From contig NZ_FOJA01000001.1 of assembly GCF_900110535.1 (NCBI RefSeq), forward strand, positions 1,895,393 through 1,959,392: a stretch of 64,000 nt of DNA. Reading direction: 5' to 3'. Position 1 is the stretch's first letter, and each line of letters begins with the position of its first letter. This document shows, in pieces, positions 51,691-60,134 of the stretch. The DNA comes from Halobacterium jilantaiense. Lineage in GTDB: Archaea > Halobacteriota > Halobacteria > Halobacteriales > Halobacteriaceae. The notes under the pieces were generated by a model. The model searched no databases, had not been told where the DNA came from, and worked only from the letters and a program-made list of their open reading frames with translations. The position numbers were made by a program, and so were the translations under genes.

Positions 51691-52524
51691 ATGCCCACCG
51701 TCCGTGAAGACCGCGTGTTCGTCGAACAGGGCGAGACTCTCGTGGCGTACGTCGCCGCCGGTCTCGGCGTCACCGCCGCCCACATCTCGGGCAGCAAGGT
51801 CGGCGAGTTCGCGCTCGAAGTCCGCTGTGACGCTCGCGACGTCGCCGCGACCGGCGAGGGCGTCGCGGTCGCCACCGCCGAGGACGTTTTGCTCTCGGAC
51901 GGCGGCGACTTCGCCGAGACCGGCTTCGGCCCCGCGGTCGCCGTCACTGGCTTCGACGGCGGCGTGCTCGCGGCCGGCGAGGACGGCACTATCGCCCACT
52001 ACGACGGCGACTGGACCGACCGCGGCAGCGTCGACGCCGACGTCCGCGCGCTCGACGCCGACCTCGTCGCCGCCGGCGACGGCGTCCACCGCCTCACCGA
52101 CGACGGCGTCACGCACGCCGGCCTCGACGACGCCCGCGATGTCGCCGCCCCCGGCGTCCCGCAGGCCGCCACCGCCGACGGCCTCTTCTCGCTCGGCAAC
52201 GGCTGGCTGGAGGATGTCGCTGGTGACTTCCGCGCCGTTGCCGCCGACCCCGCCACCGCCACGCCCGGTGAGGTCGGCCTCGCTCACGCCGCCACACCCG
52301 AGGCCTGCTTCGAGCACGCTGACGGCGTCTGGACCGACCGAACCCTCCCGGTCGACGAACCCATCGTCGACGCCACCCACGCCGTCGACACCACCATCCT
52401 CCTCACCGCCACCGGCACCCTCGTCGTCGACAGCGACGACGGCGACACCCGCCACCGCAGCCTCGGCCTCCCCGACGCCGCAGCAATCACCGTCGTCGGC
52501 GGCGAACACGTCGACGCCGCGTGA
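51691..52524 (+). CDS. Beta-propeller-like protein (HVO_0234 family)
   Basis: A 277-residue protein made of repeated short strands, each with Val/Asp-rich turns: FVEQGETLVAYVAAGLGV, GEGVAVATAEDVLLSDGG and GVLAAGEDGTIAHYDGDW. Later repeats are GVHRLTDDGVTHAG, ADGLFSLGNGWLEDVAG and ILLTATGTLVVDSDDGD. The spacing of about 40 residues suggests a six-bladed propeller. It recalls the HVO_0234-type haloarchaeal family. No catalytic residues are visible. The gene is divergent from the upstream lipoprotein and convergent with a small membrane protein. Confidence 0.7.
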   Translation: MPTVREDRVFVEQGETLVAYVAAGLGVTAAHISGSKVGEFALEVRCDARDVAATGEGVAVATAEDVLLSDGGDFAETGFGPAVAVTGFDGGVLAAGEDGTIAHYDGDWTDRGSVDADVRALDADLVAAGDGVHRLTDDGVTHAGLDDARDVAAPGVPQAATADGLFSLGNGWLEDVAGDFRAVAADPATATPGEVGLAHAATPEACFEHADGVWTDRTLPVDEPIVDATHAVDTTILLTATGTLVVDSDDGDTRHRSLGLPDAAAITVVGGEHVDAA

Positions 52525-52546
52525 CGGGGCTGCCGCTGGCCCGTGG

Positions 52547-52753
52547 TCAGCGATACCCCCACACGACCAGCGCGAGTCCGAACAGCACGCCGACAGCGAC
52601 GAACACCCCGCCGCTCAACCCGTAGAGCTCCGCCGTCGAGTACGAGAACTGGTCGCCGTACCGAGTGATGGCCGCGGAGAGCAGCAGTGTCAACCCCGAC
52701 CCGGTCAGCACGGTCGCCACGTCGAATCCAGCAGGGTTCCCGATGTCTGGCAT
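52547..52753 (-). CDS. Small membrane protein (68 aa)
   Basis: Starts MPDIGNPAGFDVATVLTGSG, with a first helix TGSGLTLLLSAAITRY, a polar loop GDQFSYSTAELYG and a second helix GGVFVAVGVLFGLALVVWGY. A short basic end follows. No family recognised. It is convergent with the propeller-like gene and divergent from the repeat-rich spacer. Confidence 0.65.
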   Translation of the reverse strand: MPDIGNPAGFDVATVLTGSGLTLLLSAAITRYGDQFSYSTAELYGLSGGVFVAVGVLFGLALVVWGYR

Positions 52754-52799
52754 GCAACTATCGTCCCGATGTAGCCTGATAGGTACTCACGTTGCCCGA

Positions 52800-53180
52800 G
52801 CAAGCCCCTCTGGACCCCATCACGCGGCTCGCTCGGCTCGCCGTTCGACCAGCCGTGCTCTCCCGCTGGTCGAGCACGCGCTCTCCGCTCACAACAACGT
52901 CGTTCTCACTCGCTGCGCTCGCTCCGAACCGCGCACTCCCTCCGAACCACGCGCGCTGCTCGCGCATCGCTACGCTCCGCGCTCGCCCTGACGTGGTCTC
53001 GCTTCGCTCGACCACGCTGTTCGCGGCTCCCGCCGGTCGCCGCTCACGTTCCCCGTGGCTCTCGCTCACTCCGTTCGCTCACGGGTCGCTTCACTCCCCG
53101 TTCGCATCTGCGGTTCTCACTCGCTGCGCTCGTTCCGAACCGCGCACTCCCTCCGAGCCACGCAAAGGAAACGCGTAAGC
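52800..53180. repeat. Mosaic of stem-loops before prs
   Basis: This block includes GTGCTC/GAGCAC (52855-52860, 52872-52877), CGTGGTC/GACCACG (52992-52998, 53010-53016), CCCGTG/CACGGG (53052-53057, 53080-53085) and GCGGTTC/GAACCGC (53110-53116, 53137-53143). The loops repeatedly contain CTCGCTnCGCTCG or close variants. The arms differ from stem to stem but stay complementary, which suggests that structure is maintained. No ORF is supported. The GTGCTC segment is identical over 30 bases to 40269-40298. Confidence 0.85.
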
Positions 53181-53203
53181 CGCCGGCCCGAGTCCACTCG
53201 CGT

Positions 53204-54049
53204 ATGTTACTCAGCGGGTCCTCGAGTCAGGCGCTCGCGGCCGCGCTCGCCGCCGAGACCGGCGAGCGACTCGGCCGGGTGACCTACGACTCGTTCCCGG
53301 ACGGCGAGCAGCTGGTCACCGTTCCCGAGGGCGTGGCGGGCGAGCGAGCGGTCGTGGTGGCGTCGACGCCGACGAGCGACGCGCACGTCGAAGTGCTCCA
53401 GCTTCAGGACGCCGCCCGCGAGGCCGGCGCGAGCGAGGTCGTTACCGTCCTCCCCTACATGGGGTACGCCCGCCAGGACGAGGCCTTCGAGGCGGGCCAG
53501 CCGGTGTCGGCGCGCGCCGTCGCTCGCGCCATCTCCGCGAGCACTGACCGCGTGATTACGGTCAACCCCCACGAGGACGGCGTGCTCGACTTCTTCGACG
53601 TGCCCGCGGTCGGCGTCGACGCCGCGCCACAGCTCGCCGACCCGCTCCCGGCGGACCTCGCGGACCCGGTCTTCCTCGGGCCAGACCACGGCGCGACCGC
53701 GCTCGCCGAGAGCGTCCGGGACGCCTACGGCTCGGGGGTCACCGACCACTTCGAGAAGGTCCGGCACTCCGGCAGCGAGGTGACCGTCGAACCGAGCGAG
53801 ATCGAGACCGCCGGCCGGGACGTCGTCGTCACGGACGACATCGTCGCCACCGGCACCACGATGAGCGAGGCCATCGCCGCGCTCGACGACCCGAGCCGGG
53901 TGTTCGTCGCCACCGTCCACCCGCTGCTCGCGGGCAACGCCCGGCTGAAGCTCGCGGACGCCGGCGTCGACGCCGTCTACGGCACAGACACCATCGAGCG
54001 CGCCGTCTCCGGGGTGTCGGCCGCGTCCGCCGTCGCCGACGAACTCTGA
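53204..54049 (+). CDS. prs: Ribose-phosphate pyrophosphokinase
   Basis: Makes PRPP from ribose-5-phosphate and ATP; PRPP feeds histidine (hisG in this window), purine, pyrimidine and Trp synthesis. The 281 residues match the compact archaeal class. ATP/R5P loop: VTVLPYMGYARQDEAFEAGQ. PRPP loop: VVVTDDIVATGTTMSEAI. Other text: FPDGEQLVTVPEG and GPDHGATALAESV. The start MLLSGSSSQALAA lies soon after the repeat block, about 25 bases downstream of its last hairpin. Confidence 0.94.
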   Translation: MLLSGSSSQALAAALAAETGERLGRVTYDSFPDGEQLVTVPEGVAGERAVVVASTPTSDAHVEVLQLQDAAREAGASEVVTVLPYMGYARQDEAFEAGQPVSARAVARAISASTDRVITVNPHEDGVLDFFDVPAVGVDAAPQLADPLPADLADPVFLGPDHGATALAESVRDAYGSGVTDHFEKVRHSGSEVTVEPSEIETAGRDVVVTDDIVATGTTMSEAIAALDDPSRVFVATVHPLLAGNARLKLADAGVDAVYGTDTIERAVSGVSAASAVADEL

Positions 54050-54063
54050 GTCCGCGTCCCTTC

Positions 54064-54726
54064 TCAGCGAAGCCGCGCCAGGAGCGCCGCGTCCGGCCGC
54101 CACGCGAGCAGCCCGACGGCCAGCAGGAACACGGCCGTCGAGAGGTCGTAGGACAGCGCGGTCGCCGACCCGAACGCGACCGCGCCGCCCGCCAGCGAGG
54201 AGACGACCGCCGCGAGCAGCGGGAGCGTGCAGCTCACGCAGGCGAACAGTCCGACGAACCCGCCCGCGAGCGACGTCTCTGCGTCGACGAGCGTGGCGTA
54301 CACGAGGTAGGCGAGCGCGAGGTAGCCGACGACCCGGTAGGGCGCGGCGGCGACCCGGACGGGGCCGACGTGGGCGAGCACCATCGGCCCCCAGCCCGGC
54401 GGGAGCGCCCAGTGGACGGTGACGCCGCTACCCGTCGACGCCGCGAGCACGCCGCCGACGGCCGCGAGCACGAGGAAGTACGCGACGCCGACGCCCGCGG
54501 CGAGCCACCGCCGGCGGCCGCTGGCCGGTCGGGGTGTGACCCGCCAGACTGCGAGCGCGCTGGCGTTCAGCCAGACGAACGGGTAGACGACGTACCGGGG
54601 TTCCGTGACCGCCACCGGCATCGCCGTGAGGTAGACGGCGAGCACGGCGAGTTCGGCGAGCGTGAGCGTGGCGAGCACGCCGACAGTCTCGCGCCGGGGC
54701 CGGAGCCGGGCGAGCGCCGCGCTCAC
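54064..54726 (-). CDS. Membrane protein with CxxC-type motif, last gene of the copA operon
   Basis: A 220-residue protein from GTG 54726, which overlaps the copA stop (GTGA). Six or so helices: VGVLATLTLAELAVLAVYLT, WLAAGVGVAYFLVLAAVGGV, VVGYLALAYLVYATLV and GFVGLFACVSCTLPLLAAVV. The CVSC within the third-last helix, followed by TLPLL, is a possible copper or disulphide pair. It resembles haloarchaeal DUF7546-type proteins found beside oxidase-assembly genes. A role in copper handling or haem-copper oxidase assembly is inferred from the operon only. Confidence 0.72.
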   Translation of the reverse strand: MSAALARLRPRRETVGVLATLTLAELAVLAVYLTAMPVAVTEPRYVVYPFVWLNASALAVWRVTPRPASGRRRWLAAGVGVAYFLVLAAVGGVLAASTGSGVTVHWALPPGWGPMVLAHVGPVRVAAAPYRVVGYLALAYLVYATLVDAETSLAGGFVGLFACVSCTLPLLAAVVSSLAGGAVAFGSATALSYDLSTAVFLLAVGLLAWRPDAALLARLR

Positions 54727-57134
54727 GCGTTCTCCACCTCCCCGTGTCCGGGCCCGTCCCAGTCCACCAGCGACCGCGCCGAGTTCCCGACGACGAGCAG
54801 GCTGGAGGCCGTCATCGCGGCCGCCGCGAACAGCGGATTCAGCGCGCCCGCGACGGCCAGCGGCACCGCGACGGCGTTGTAGCAGAACGCCCACACGAGG
54901 TTCTGTCGGATGCGGCCGTTCGTCGCCGCCGTCAGGTCGAACACGCGCGGCACGGCGGCGAGGTCGTCGGTGGTGACGACCGCGTCGGCGGCGTCCGCTG
55001 CGAGCGCGGCGTGGTCGAGCGCCACGCCGATGTCGGCCGCAGCGAGCGCGGGCGCGTCGTTCACGCCGTCGCCGACCATCGCGACGGTGCCCTCGCCCCG
55101 AAGCGACCGCACGACCTCGGTCTTCCCCTCGGGCGGCACGCCCGCGAACACGTCCGAGACGGCGTCGTGGTCGCGGAAGCGCTCGGCGGCCTCGGGGTCG
55201 TCGCCGGTCAGCACGACCACGTCGCGGCCGTCGGCGGCGAGGTCGGAGACCACGGACTGCCACTCCTCGCGGGGCCGGTCACCGGCGACGACCACCCCGC
55301 GGGCTTCGCCGTCCCAGCCGACGAGCACCGGGACGTTCCCGTTCGCTCGCGCGCCGCTCGCCCGCTCGGCGTACTCGTCGGGGACCCGGTAGCCGCGGGC
55401 CGCGAACAGCTCGCGGTTCCCGGCGAGCACCTCCACTCCGGCGGATTCGGGTGATTCGGCCGTCCGCGCTCCGTCGGCTCGGAGGGTGAGCGTGCCGGCG
55501 ACCCCTCGGCCGGGTTCGCGCTCGAAGTCGGCGATATCGCCCGCGGGCGTCGCTCCGTCGGTGATGGCGGCGGCGACCGGGTGGTCGGCGTACTGCTCGA
55601 CGGCGGCCGCCCGGGCGAGCACGCGGTCGTCACCCGCGATGTCCAGCACGCGCATCTCGCCGGTGGTGAGCGTCCCGGTCTTGTCGAAGACGACGGTGTC
55701 GGCCTCCGGCGCGGCCTCGAACGTCGACGCGTCGGTGACGACGACGCCGGCGTCCAGCGCCTCGCGGACGCCCCGAGCGGTCGCCAGCGGGGTCGCCAGC
55801 CCGAGCGCGCACGGACACGACACGACCAGCACCGAGAGCCCGACCAACAGCGCCTCCCGCGCTCCAGCGCCCGTGACGAAGTGCCCGCCCGCAGCCAGCG
55901 CTGCGAGCACGAACACGAGCGGGACGAACACGGCGGCGATGCGGTCGACGAGCCGCTGGACGCCGGGTCGTGCGCTCTGCACGTCCCACAGCACCTCGAC
56001 GACGCGGTCGAGCGTGCTCGCGGCGTCCTCACCGACTTCGACGACGAGTCGACCGTCCGTGACGACCGCGCCGCCGACGGCGTCGTCGCCCGGCTCCTTC
56101 CCGACGGGCGTGGACTCGCCCGTGACGAGTGATTCGTCGACGGTCGCCGCGCCCTCGACGACCGGACCGTTGACCGGGACGCGCTCGCCGGCGGTGACCA
56201 CCACCTCGTCACCGGGCCGGAGGTCCTCGACCGCGACCGATTCGAGGCCGTCGCCGGTGCGCTGCGTCGCCTCGTCGACGCGCTCCTCGGTGAGGTCGGC
56301 GAGCCGGCCGGCCGCCGCGCGTTTCACGCGGCCCTCGTAGTAGTCGCCGACGGTGACCGCGAGCACGACGACGATGGCGACGTCGAAGTACACCTCGCGG
56401 CCGCCGGTCAGCACGACGAACGTGCTGAAGAGGTAGGCCGCGCCCGCCGCGATGCCCACCAGGAGGTCCATGTTCGGGTGGCCGGCGCGCAGACTCACGT
56501 ACGCGCCCCGGAACAGCGGGTAGCCGGTGTACGCCAGCACGACGGTCGCCATCAGCCAGACGTTCGCCAGCAGGTAGCTGCCCGCGAGGCCGCCGAGGTC
56601 CAGCAGCTGGGCGGCCGACGGCAGGTCGAGGTACGCCGGGTAGAGGAAGAGGACGTACCACAGCATCGTCATCATCCCGAAGAAGCCGCCGACGAGCAGC
56701 CGCCCGACCTCGGACTGGTCGTCCTCGTCGTCGGCGTCCCGCGCGCTCGCGGAGTACCCCAAGCCCTCGACGGCGTCCACGAGGTCCCCGCGGTCGGCGA
56801 CCTCGGCGTCGTAGGTGACTTTCAGCGTCTCCGTCGGGTAGCTCGCGGCGGCCGCCTTGACGCCGTCGGCGTCGGTCGCCTGCGCTTCCACGAACGCCTC
56901 GCAGGTCGCGCAGTGCATCCCCGACACGGAGAGGTACGCCGTGTCGCCGTCCACGTCCTCGTCGTCGGGGCCGGTGTCGAGGTCGTCGACCGGGTCCGCG
57001 TCCGCGCTCTCCGGGTCGTCGAGCGTGCGCGCGACCTCCAGACAGCCCCGGCAGCAGTACGTCCCCTCGACGCCGTCGCTGGCGACGGGCGGGTCCGGCG
57101 TCGGCAGGCCACAGAGTGTGCAGTCGTCGGTCAT
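54723..57134 (-). CDS. copA: Copper-transporting P-type ATPase (CopA/FixI-like)
   Basis: P1B-type ATPase of 803 residues. A Cys-rich N-terminus (CTLCGLPTP, YCCRGC) precedes an HMA domain with GMHCATC at 72-78. The membrane CPC is in SCPCALGLATPLATARG, the phosphorylation site is FDKTGTLTTGE and the hinge is GDGVNDAPAL. The YCC-x-GC N-terminus is characteristic of the FixI/CcoI branch, which delivers copper to respiratory oxidases rather than detoxifying the cell. Its position in an oxidase locus supports that. The gene is overlapped by the next one (GTGA), and its ATG lies one base after the upstream stop. Confidence 0.93.
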   Translation of the reverse strand: MTDDCTLCGLPTPDPPVASDGVEGTYCCRGCLEVARTLDDPESADADPVDDLDTGPDDEDVDGDTAYLSVSGMHCATCEAFVEAQATDADGVKAAAASYPTETLKVTYDAEVADRGDLVDAVEGLGYSASARDADDEDDQSEVGRLLVGGFFGMMTMLWYVLFLYPAYLDLPSAAQLLDLGGLAGSYLLANVWLMATVVLAYTGYPLFRGAYVSLRAGHPNMDLLVGIAAGAAYLFSTFVVLTGGREVYFDVAIVVVLAVTVGDYYEGRVKRAAAGRLADLTEERVDEATQRTGDGLESVAVEDLRPGDEVVVTAGERVPVNGPVVEGAATVDESLVTGESTPVGKEPGDDAVGGAVVTDGRLVVEVGEDAASTLDRVVEVLWDVQSARPGVQRLVDRIAAVFVPLVFVLAALAAGGHFVTGAGAREALLVGLSVLVVSCPCALGLATPLATARGVREALDAGVVVTDASTFEAAPEADTVVFDKTGTLTTGEMRVLDIAGDDRVLARAAAVEQYADHPVAAAITDGATPAGDIADFEREPGRGVAGTLTLRADGARTAESPESAGVEVLAGNRELFAARGYRVPDEYAERASGARANGNVPVLVGWDGEARGVVVAGDRPREEWQSVVSDLAADGRDVVVLTGDDPEAAERFRDHDAVSDVFAGVPPEGKTEVVRSLRGEGTVAMVGDGVNDAPALAAADIGVALDHAALAADAADAVVTTDDLAAVPRVFDLTAATNGRIRQNLVWAFCYNAVAVPLAVAGALNPLFAAAAMTASSLLVVGNSARSLVDWDGPGHGEVENA

Positions 57135-57135
57135 G

Positions 57136-57945
57136 TCAGCCTGGCATCGGTGGCATCGGCAGCGGCAGGTGCGGGACCGGGTACCCGAGCGCGGTCGCGC
57201 CCTTCGCCAGCGGGACGGTGCCCGCGACGACGAACGCGACGCCGAGCGCGCGGTGGACGCGCCGGCGGGTCGTCGCGCTCACCGCGTCCACGGCGGTGCC
57301 GTACGCGAACAGCGTCGGGAACGTCCCGAGACCGAGCGCGCCCAGCGCCAGCCCGCCCTCCACTGGCGACCCGGTCGCGAGCGCGTACACGTAGCCCGGG
57401 TACAGTAGCGGACACGGCATGACGCCGTGGGCCGCGCCGAGCACGACGATGCCGGGGCCGGTCGCCCAGTCGTCGGCCCGCGACGCGACCTGTTCGGTGA
57501 GGACGCCGAACGCTCGCCCGAGCCCGGGGACCGCGCCCGCGGCGACCCGCGACTGGCCGCCCGCGGCGTAGCCGACGCCCGCCGCAACGATGACGACGCC
57601 AGCGACGACGCCCGCGACGCCCCGGACGAGGTGGCTCGCTTCGAGGACGCCGCCGGCGTCGACGAGGACGGCACCCACCGCGCCCATCAGCGCGCCGCCG
57701 ACGGCGTAGCTGACGGTGCGACCCGCGTTGAAGAGCGCGTGCTGGCGGAGCGCGCGCGTCGACGGGCCGCGCGCGTCGTCGCCGATGCGGTCGGCGTACA
57801 TCGTCACGAGCGGGCCGCACATGCCGAGACAGTGCGCGCCCCCGAGGAGACCGACCACGAAGAACGCGACGACGCCGGCGTCGGACGCGCTCGCGGCTGC
57901 TGTGGTGACGCCGGACGCTGCGAGCGACACGCCTGATGTGACCAT
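57136..57945 (-). CDS. SafE/DsbD-type membrane protein of the oxidase locus
   Basis: A 269-residue membrane protein of about seven helices with the hallmark GGAHCLGMCGPLVTMY near residues 35-50 and a second cysteine site, HGVMPCPLLYPG. This is the sulfite exporter TauE/SafE (DsbD-like) group that commonly lies beside CcoI-type copper ATPases and helps cytochrome oxidase maturation. Helices include VVAFFVVGLLGG, VRGVAGVVAGVVIVAAGVGY and LALGALGLGTFPTLFAYG. The Met-rich end PLPMPPMPG could bind copper. It is separated from copA by one base and follows the 61-residue protein by seven bases. Confidence 0.85.
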   Translation of the reverse strand: MVTSGVSLAASGVTTAAASASDAGVVAFFVVGLLGGAHCLGMCGPLVTMYADRIGDDARGPSTRALRQHALFNAGRTVSYAVGGALMGAVGAVLVDAGGVLEASHLVRGVAGVVAGVVIVAAGVGYAAGGQSRVAAGAVPGLGRAFGVLTEQVASRADDWATGPGIVVLGAAHGVMPCPLLYPGYVYALATGSPVEGGLALGALGLGTFPTLFAYGTAVDAVSATTRRRVHRALGVAFVVAGTVPLAKGATALGYPVPHLPLPMPPMPG

Positions 57946-57952
57946 CGCGCGA

Positions 57953-58138
57953 CTAGTGCGCGACGGCGTGCTCGTCGCCCTCCGCCTCCGAGAACATGTA
58001 GTAGAGGCAGCCGGCGATGATGAGGACGTTCCCGAGCGCGATGGCTGCGATGGCCTTCTGTCCGTTGGCGTACAGCGCGACCGGCACCAGCGCCAGCAGC
58101 GGCATGATGGTCGCGACGACCTGTGGACGCACGTTCAT
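57953..58138 (-). CDS. Small oxidase-associated membrane protein
   Basis: A 61-residue protein, MNVRPQVVATIMPLLALVPV, with two helices (VATIMPLLALVPVALYA and AIAAIALGNVLIIAGCLYYM) and the acidic end SEAEGDEHAVAH. The size, helix pattern and His-rich end match small subunits accompanying haloarchaeal ba3 oxidases (CbaD-like, by memory). It heads the copper-arm operon and is divergent from the halocyanin gene. AAGGTTTAGG on the minus strand near 58164-58173 suits its promoter. Confidence 0.7.
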   Translation of the reverse strand: MNVRPQVVATIMPLLALVPVALYANGQKAIAAIALGNVLIIAGCLYYMFSEAEGDEHAVAH

Positions 58139-58237
58139 ACCCGGCGGTTGGCCGGTTTCCGCCTAAACCTTTTGACGGATTCCTACAGGCTTGGAATCAG
58201 CGAGGATAGCTATAGGACATCTCGAAAACACGGAGGT

Positions 58238-58314
58238 GTGAACGGCTACGGGCCCCGCTCCGGCACACCGGCGGGCCCGTACCGGCTTCACTCGCAGTGC
58301 CGCCTTCGGGCGGC
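58238..58314 (+). promoter_or_regulatory. Two-hairpin 5' leader of the oxidase operon
   Basis: Hairpin 1: GTGAA (58238-58242) pairs with TTCAC (58287-58291). The core TACGGGCCC (58247-58255) pairs with GGGCCCGTA (58273-58281), with a short CGG/CCG part between and CCGG-CACA-CCGG in the loop. Hairpin 2: GCCGCC-TTCG-GGCGGC (58299-58314) with a UUCG-type tetraloop. TATA at 58211-58214 predicts transcription from about 58239, so the mRNA would begin inside hairpin 1. The halocyanin ATG is at 58341. Confidence 0.7.
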
Positions 58315-58340
58315 AACGAGACCGAAGTGAGGTGTACACG

Positions 58341-59603
58341 ATGACCAGATTGGACACGAACACACTATCGCGCCGCGGTGTCCTCCGCGCCGCTGCCGGG
58401 TCCGCGACCGCGGTCGCGGCCGGCGCGGCGGCGACCGGCACGGCCGCGGCCCAGGACTACGGCGGCTGGTTCACCGGCGACGCCAAGGGTGGCGGCGTCG
58501 GCAACTACGACGGGACGACTGTCGACCAGACGGGACAGGACGAAGTGACTGTGGAGGTCGGCGTGGACGCGAACGGCGGGTCGTTCGGGTTCGGGCCGGC
58601 AGCCGTCCGCGTTTCACCCGGGACGACGGTGACGTTCGAGTGGGTGTCGAACACCCACAACGTCATCGTCGAGGACCAGCCGGAGGGAGCGGACTGGGGC
58701 GGCGAGGAGGAGATCAACAACGAGGGCTACTCGTTCTCGCACACGTTCGAGACCGAGGGCACCTACACGTACTACTGCAAGCCCCACCTCACGGCGGGGA
58801 TGAAAGGCGCAATCGTCGTCGGCGGTGGCGGCGGTGGCGGCAGCGACGCGCCGACCGTCGAGGCCGACTACGGTAACTGGTTCACCGGTGACGCCGACGG
58901 TGGCGCGACCGGCAACTTCGACGGGTCGACCGTCGACCAGACGGGACAGGACGAGGTCACCGTCGAGGTCGGCGCGAACGCGAACGGCGGGTCATTCGGG
59001 TTCGGGCCGGCAGCCGTCCGCGTTTCACCCGGGACGACGGTGACATTCGAGTGGGTGTCGAACACGCACAACGTCGTCGTCCAGAGCCAGCCCGAGGGGG
59101 CGGACTGGAGCGGCGAGGAGGAGATCAACAACGAGGGCTACTCGTTCTCGCACACGTTCGAGACGCCGGGCGTCTACACGTACTACTGCAAGCCCCACCT
59201 CACGGCGGGGATGAAAGGCGCAATCGTCGTCGGCGCGGCACCCGGCGGCAGCGGCGGCGGGGACGACGGCGGCACGGGTCAGCGCGCGATTCCCGGCAGT
59301 ACGCTCTGGACGTCCGTGTTCGCCGGCGGCGTCCTGCTCGCGATGCTCGCGCCCATCCTCTCGAACTACTACCGGAACCGCCCGCCGGCCGGCGACTCCC
59401 ACTCCGGGGACGCCGGCGGCGAGACAATGGACGAAATCCCCGAGGCCGACGAGTTCGAGCCGGAGACCGAGATCGGGCACGACGACTACGACCCGGTCGG
59501 CACGCTCTCGCTCGTCGCCATCTACTTCCTCATCCTGGTCGGGATGTGGGCGCTCACGTACTTCGTCGAGTTCCTCGGGAACGGACCGACCATCGTGGGG
59601 TGA
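58341..59603 (+). CDS. Tandem halocyanin-domain protein with membrane tail
   Basis: A 420-residue blue copper protein. The Tat signal (SRRGVLRAAAG) precedes two halocyanin domains. Copper ligands in domain 1 are H106, C146, H149 and M154; in domain 2 they are H243, C283, H286 and M291 (NTHN, YYCKPH, GMKG). The two domains are almost identical in DNA as well as protein. A Gly-rich linker and two transmembrane helices follow (about 323-343 and 388-410) ending in EFLGNGPTIVG. It probably passes electrons to the adjacent oxidase. The C-terminal helix pair resembles a free-standing small oxidase subunit, so the protein may be a fusion. Confidence 0.88.
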   Translation: MTRLDTNTLSRRGVLRAAAGSATAVAAGAAATGTAAAQDYGGWFTGDAKGGGVGNYDGTTVDQTGQDEVTVEVGVDANGGSFGFGPAAVRVSPGTTVTFEWVSNTHNVIVEDQPEGADWGGEEEINNEGYSFSHTFETEGTYTYYCKPHLTAGMKGAIVVGGGGGGGSDAPTVEADYGNWFTGDADGGATGNFDGSTVDQTGQDEVTVEVGANANGGSFGFGPAAVRVSPGTTVTFEWVSNTHNVVVQSQPEGADWSGEEEINNEGYSFSHTFETPGVYTYYCKPHLTAGMKGAIVVGAAPGGSGGGDDGGTGQRAIPGSTLWTSVFAGGVLLAMLAPILSNYYRNRPPAGDSHSGDAGGETMDEIPEADEFEPETEIGHDDYDPVGTLSLVAIYFLILVGMWALTYFVEFLGNGPTIVG

Positions 59604-59609
59604 CCAAGC

Positions 59610-60134
59610 ATGCGGATACACAGATTCGAGAAACTCTGGCTCGCCGCGGCGTTCGTACTCATCGCCGCGTTCATCGCCACCATCGTCTACGGCTCGCTCG
59701 GCGCGGGCGTCGCGATGGTCGGAGACGAAGGCGGAACGGTCGACCCGGGCGACCCGACCGCCTCGGACAACTTCCGGGAGCCCGGCGTCTACCAGACCGG
59801 TGACGGCGAGTACGCGGTCTACGTCGAAGCCCGGCAGTTCGCGTTCGCGCCCGGCACGAACGAGCCGATTCGCGTGCCCGCCGACGCGGAAGTGACGTTC
59901 CACGTGACGAGCGGTGACGTGACACACGGCTTCGAGCTCGTCGGCACGAACGTGAACACGATGGTGATTCCCGGGCAGGTCGCCGAACTCACAGTCGAGT
60001 TCGACGAAGCCCGCACGCACCACATCGTCTGCCACGAGTACTGCGGCTCCGCCCACCACGCGATGGAGGGCACCGTCGAGGTCGTCCCGCAGGACGAGTT
60101 CGCATCGCAGGACGTTCCGGAGGTGAGTGACTAA
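59610..60134 (+). CDS. cbaB: ba3-type cytochrome oxidase subunit II (CuA)
   Basis: A 174-residue subunit II with one N-terminal helix (LWLAAAFVLIAAFIATIVYG) and a cupredoxin domain. CuA ligands visible: H106 (VTHGF), and C141, E143, C145, H149 and M152 in CHEYCGSAHHAM. The short length and single helix match ba3-type enzymes. Its TAA overlaps the subunit I ATG (TAATG), and its start is only six bases after the halocyanin stop. So three genes are tightly coupled: electron donor, CuA and catalytic subunit. Confidence 0.93.
   Translation: MRIHRFEKLWLAAAFVLIAAFIATIVYGSLGAGVAMVGDEGGTVDPGDPTASDNFREPGVYQTGDGEYAVYVEARQFAFAPGTNEPIRVPADAEVTFHVTSGDVTHGFELVGTNVNTMVIPGQVAELTVEFDEARTHHIVCHEYCGSAHHAMEGTVEVVPQDEFASQDVPEVSD

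Noticed and set aside
52800-53180. CRISPR or insertion-sequence remnant
   Set aside because: The repeats are hairpins with variable arms and a shared loop core, without regular direct repeats, spacers, transposase fragments or terminal inverted repeats.
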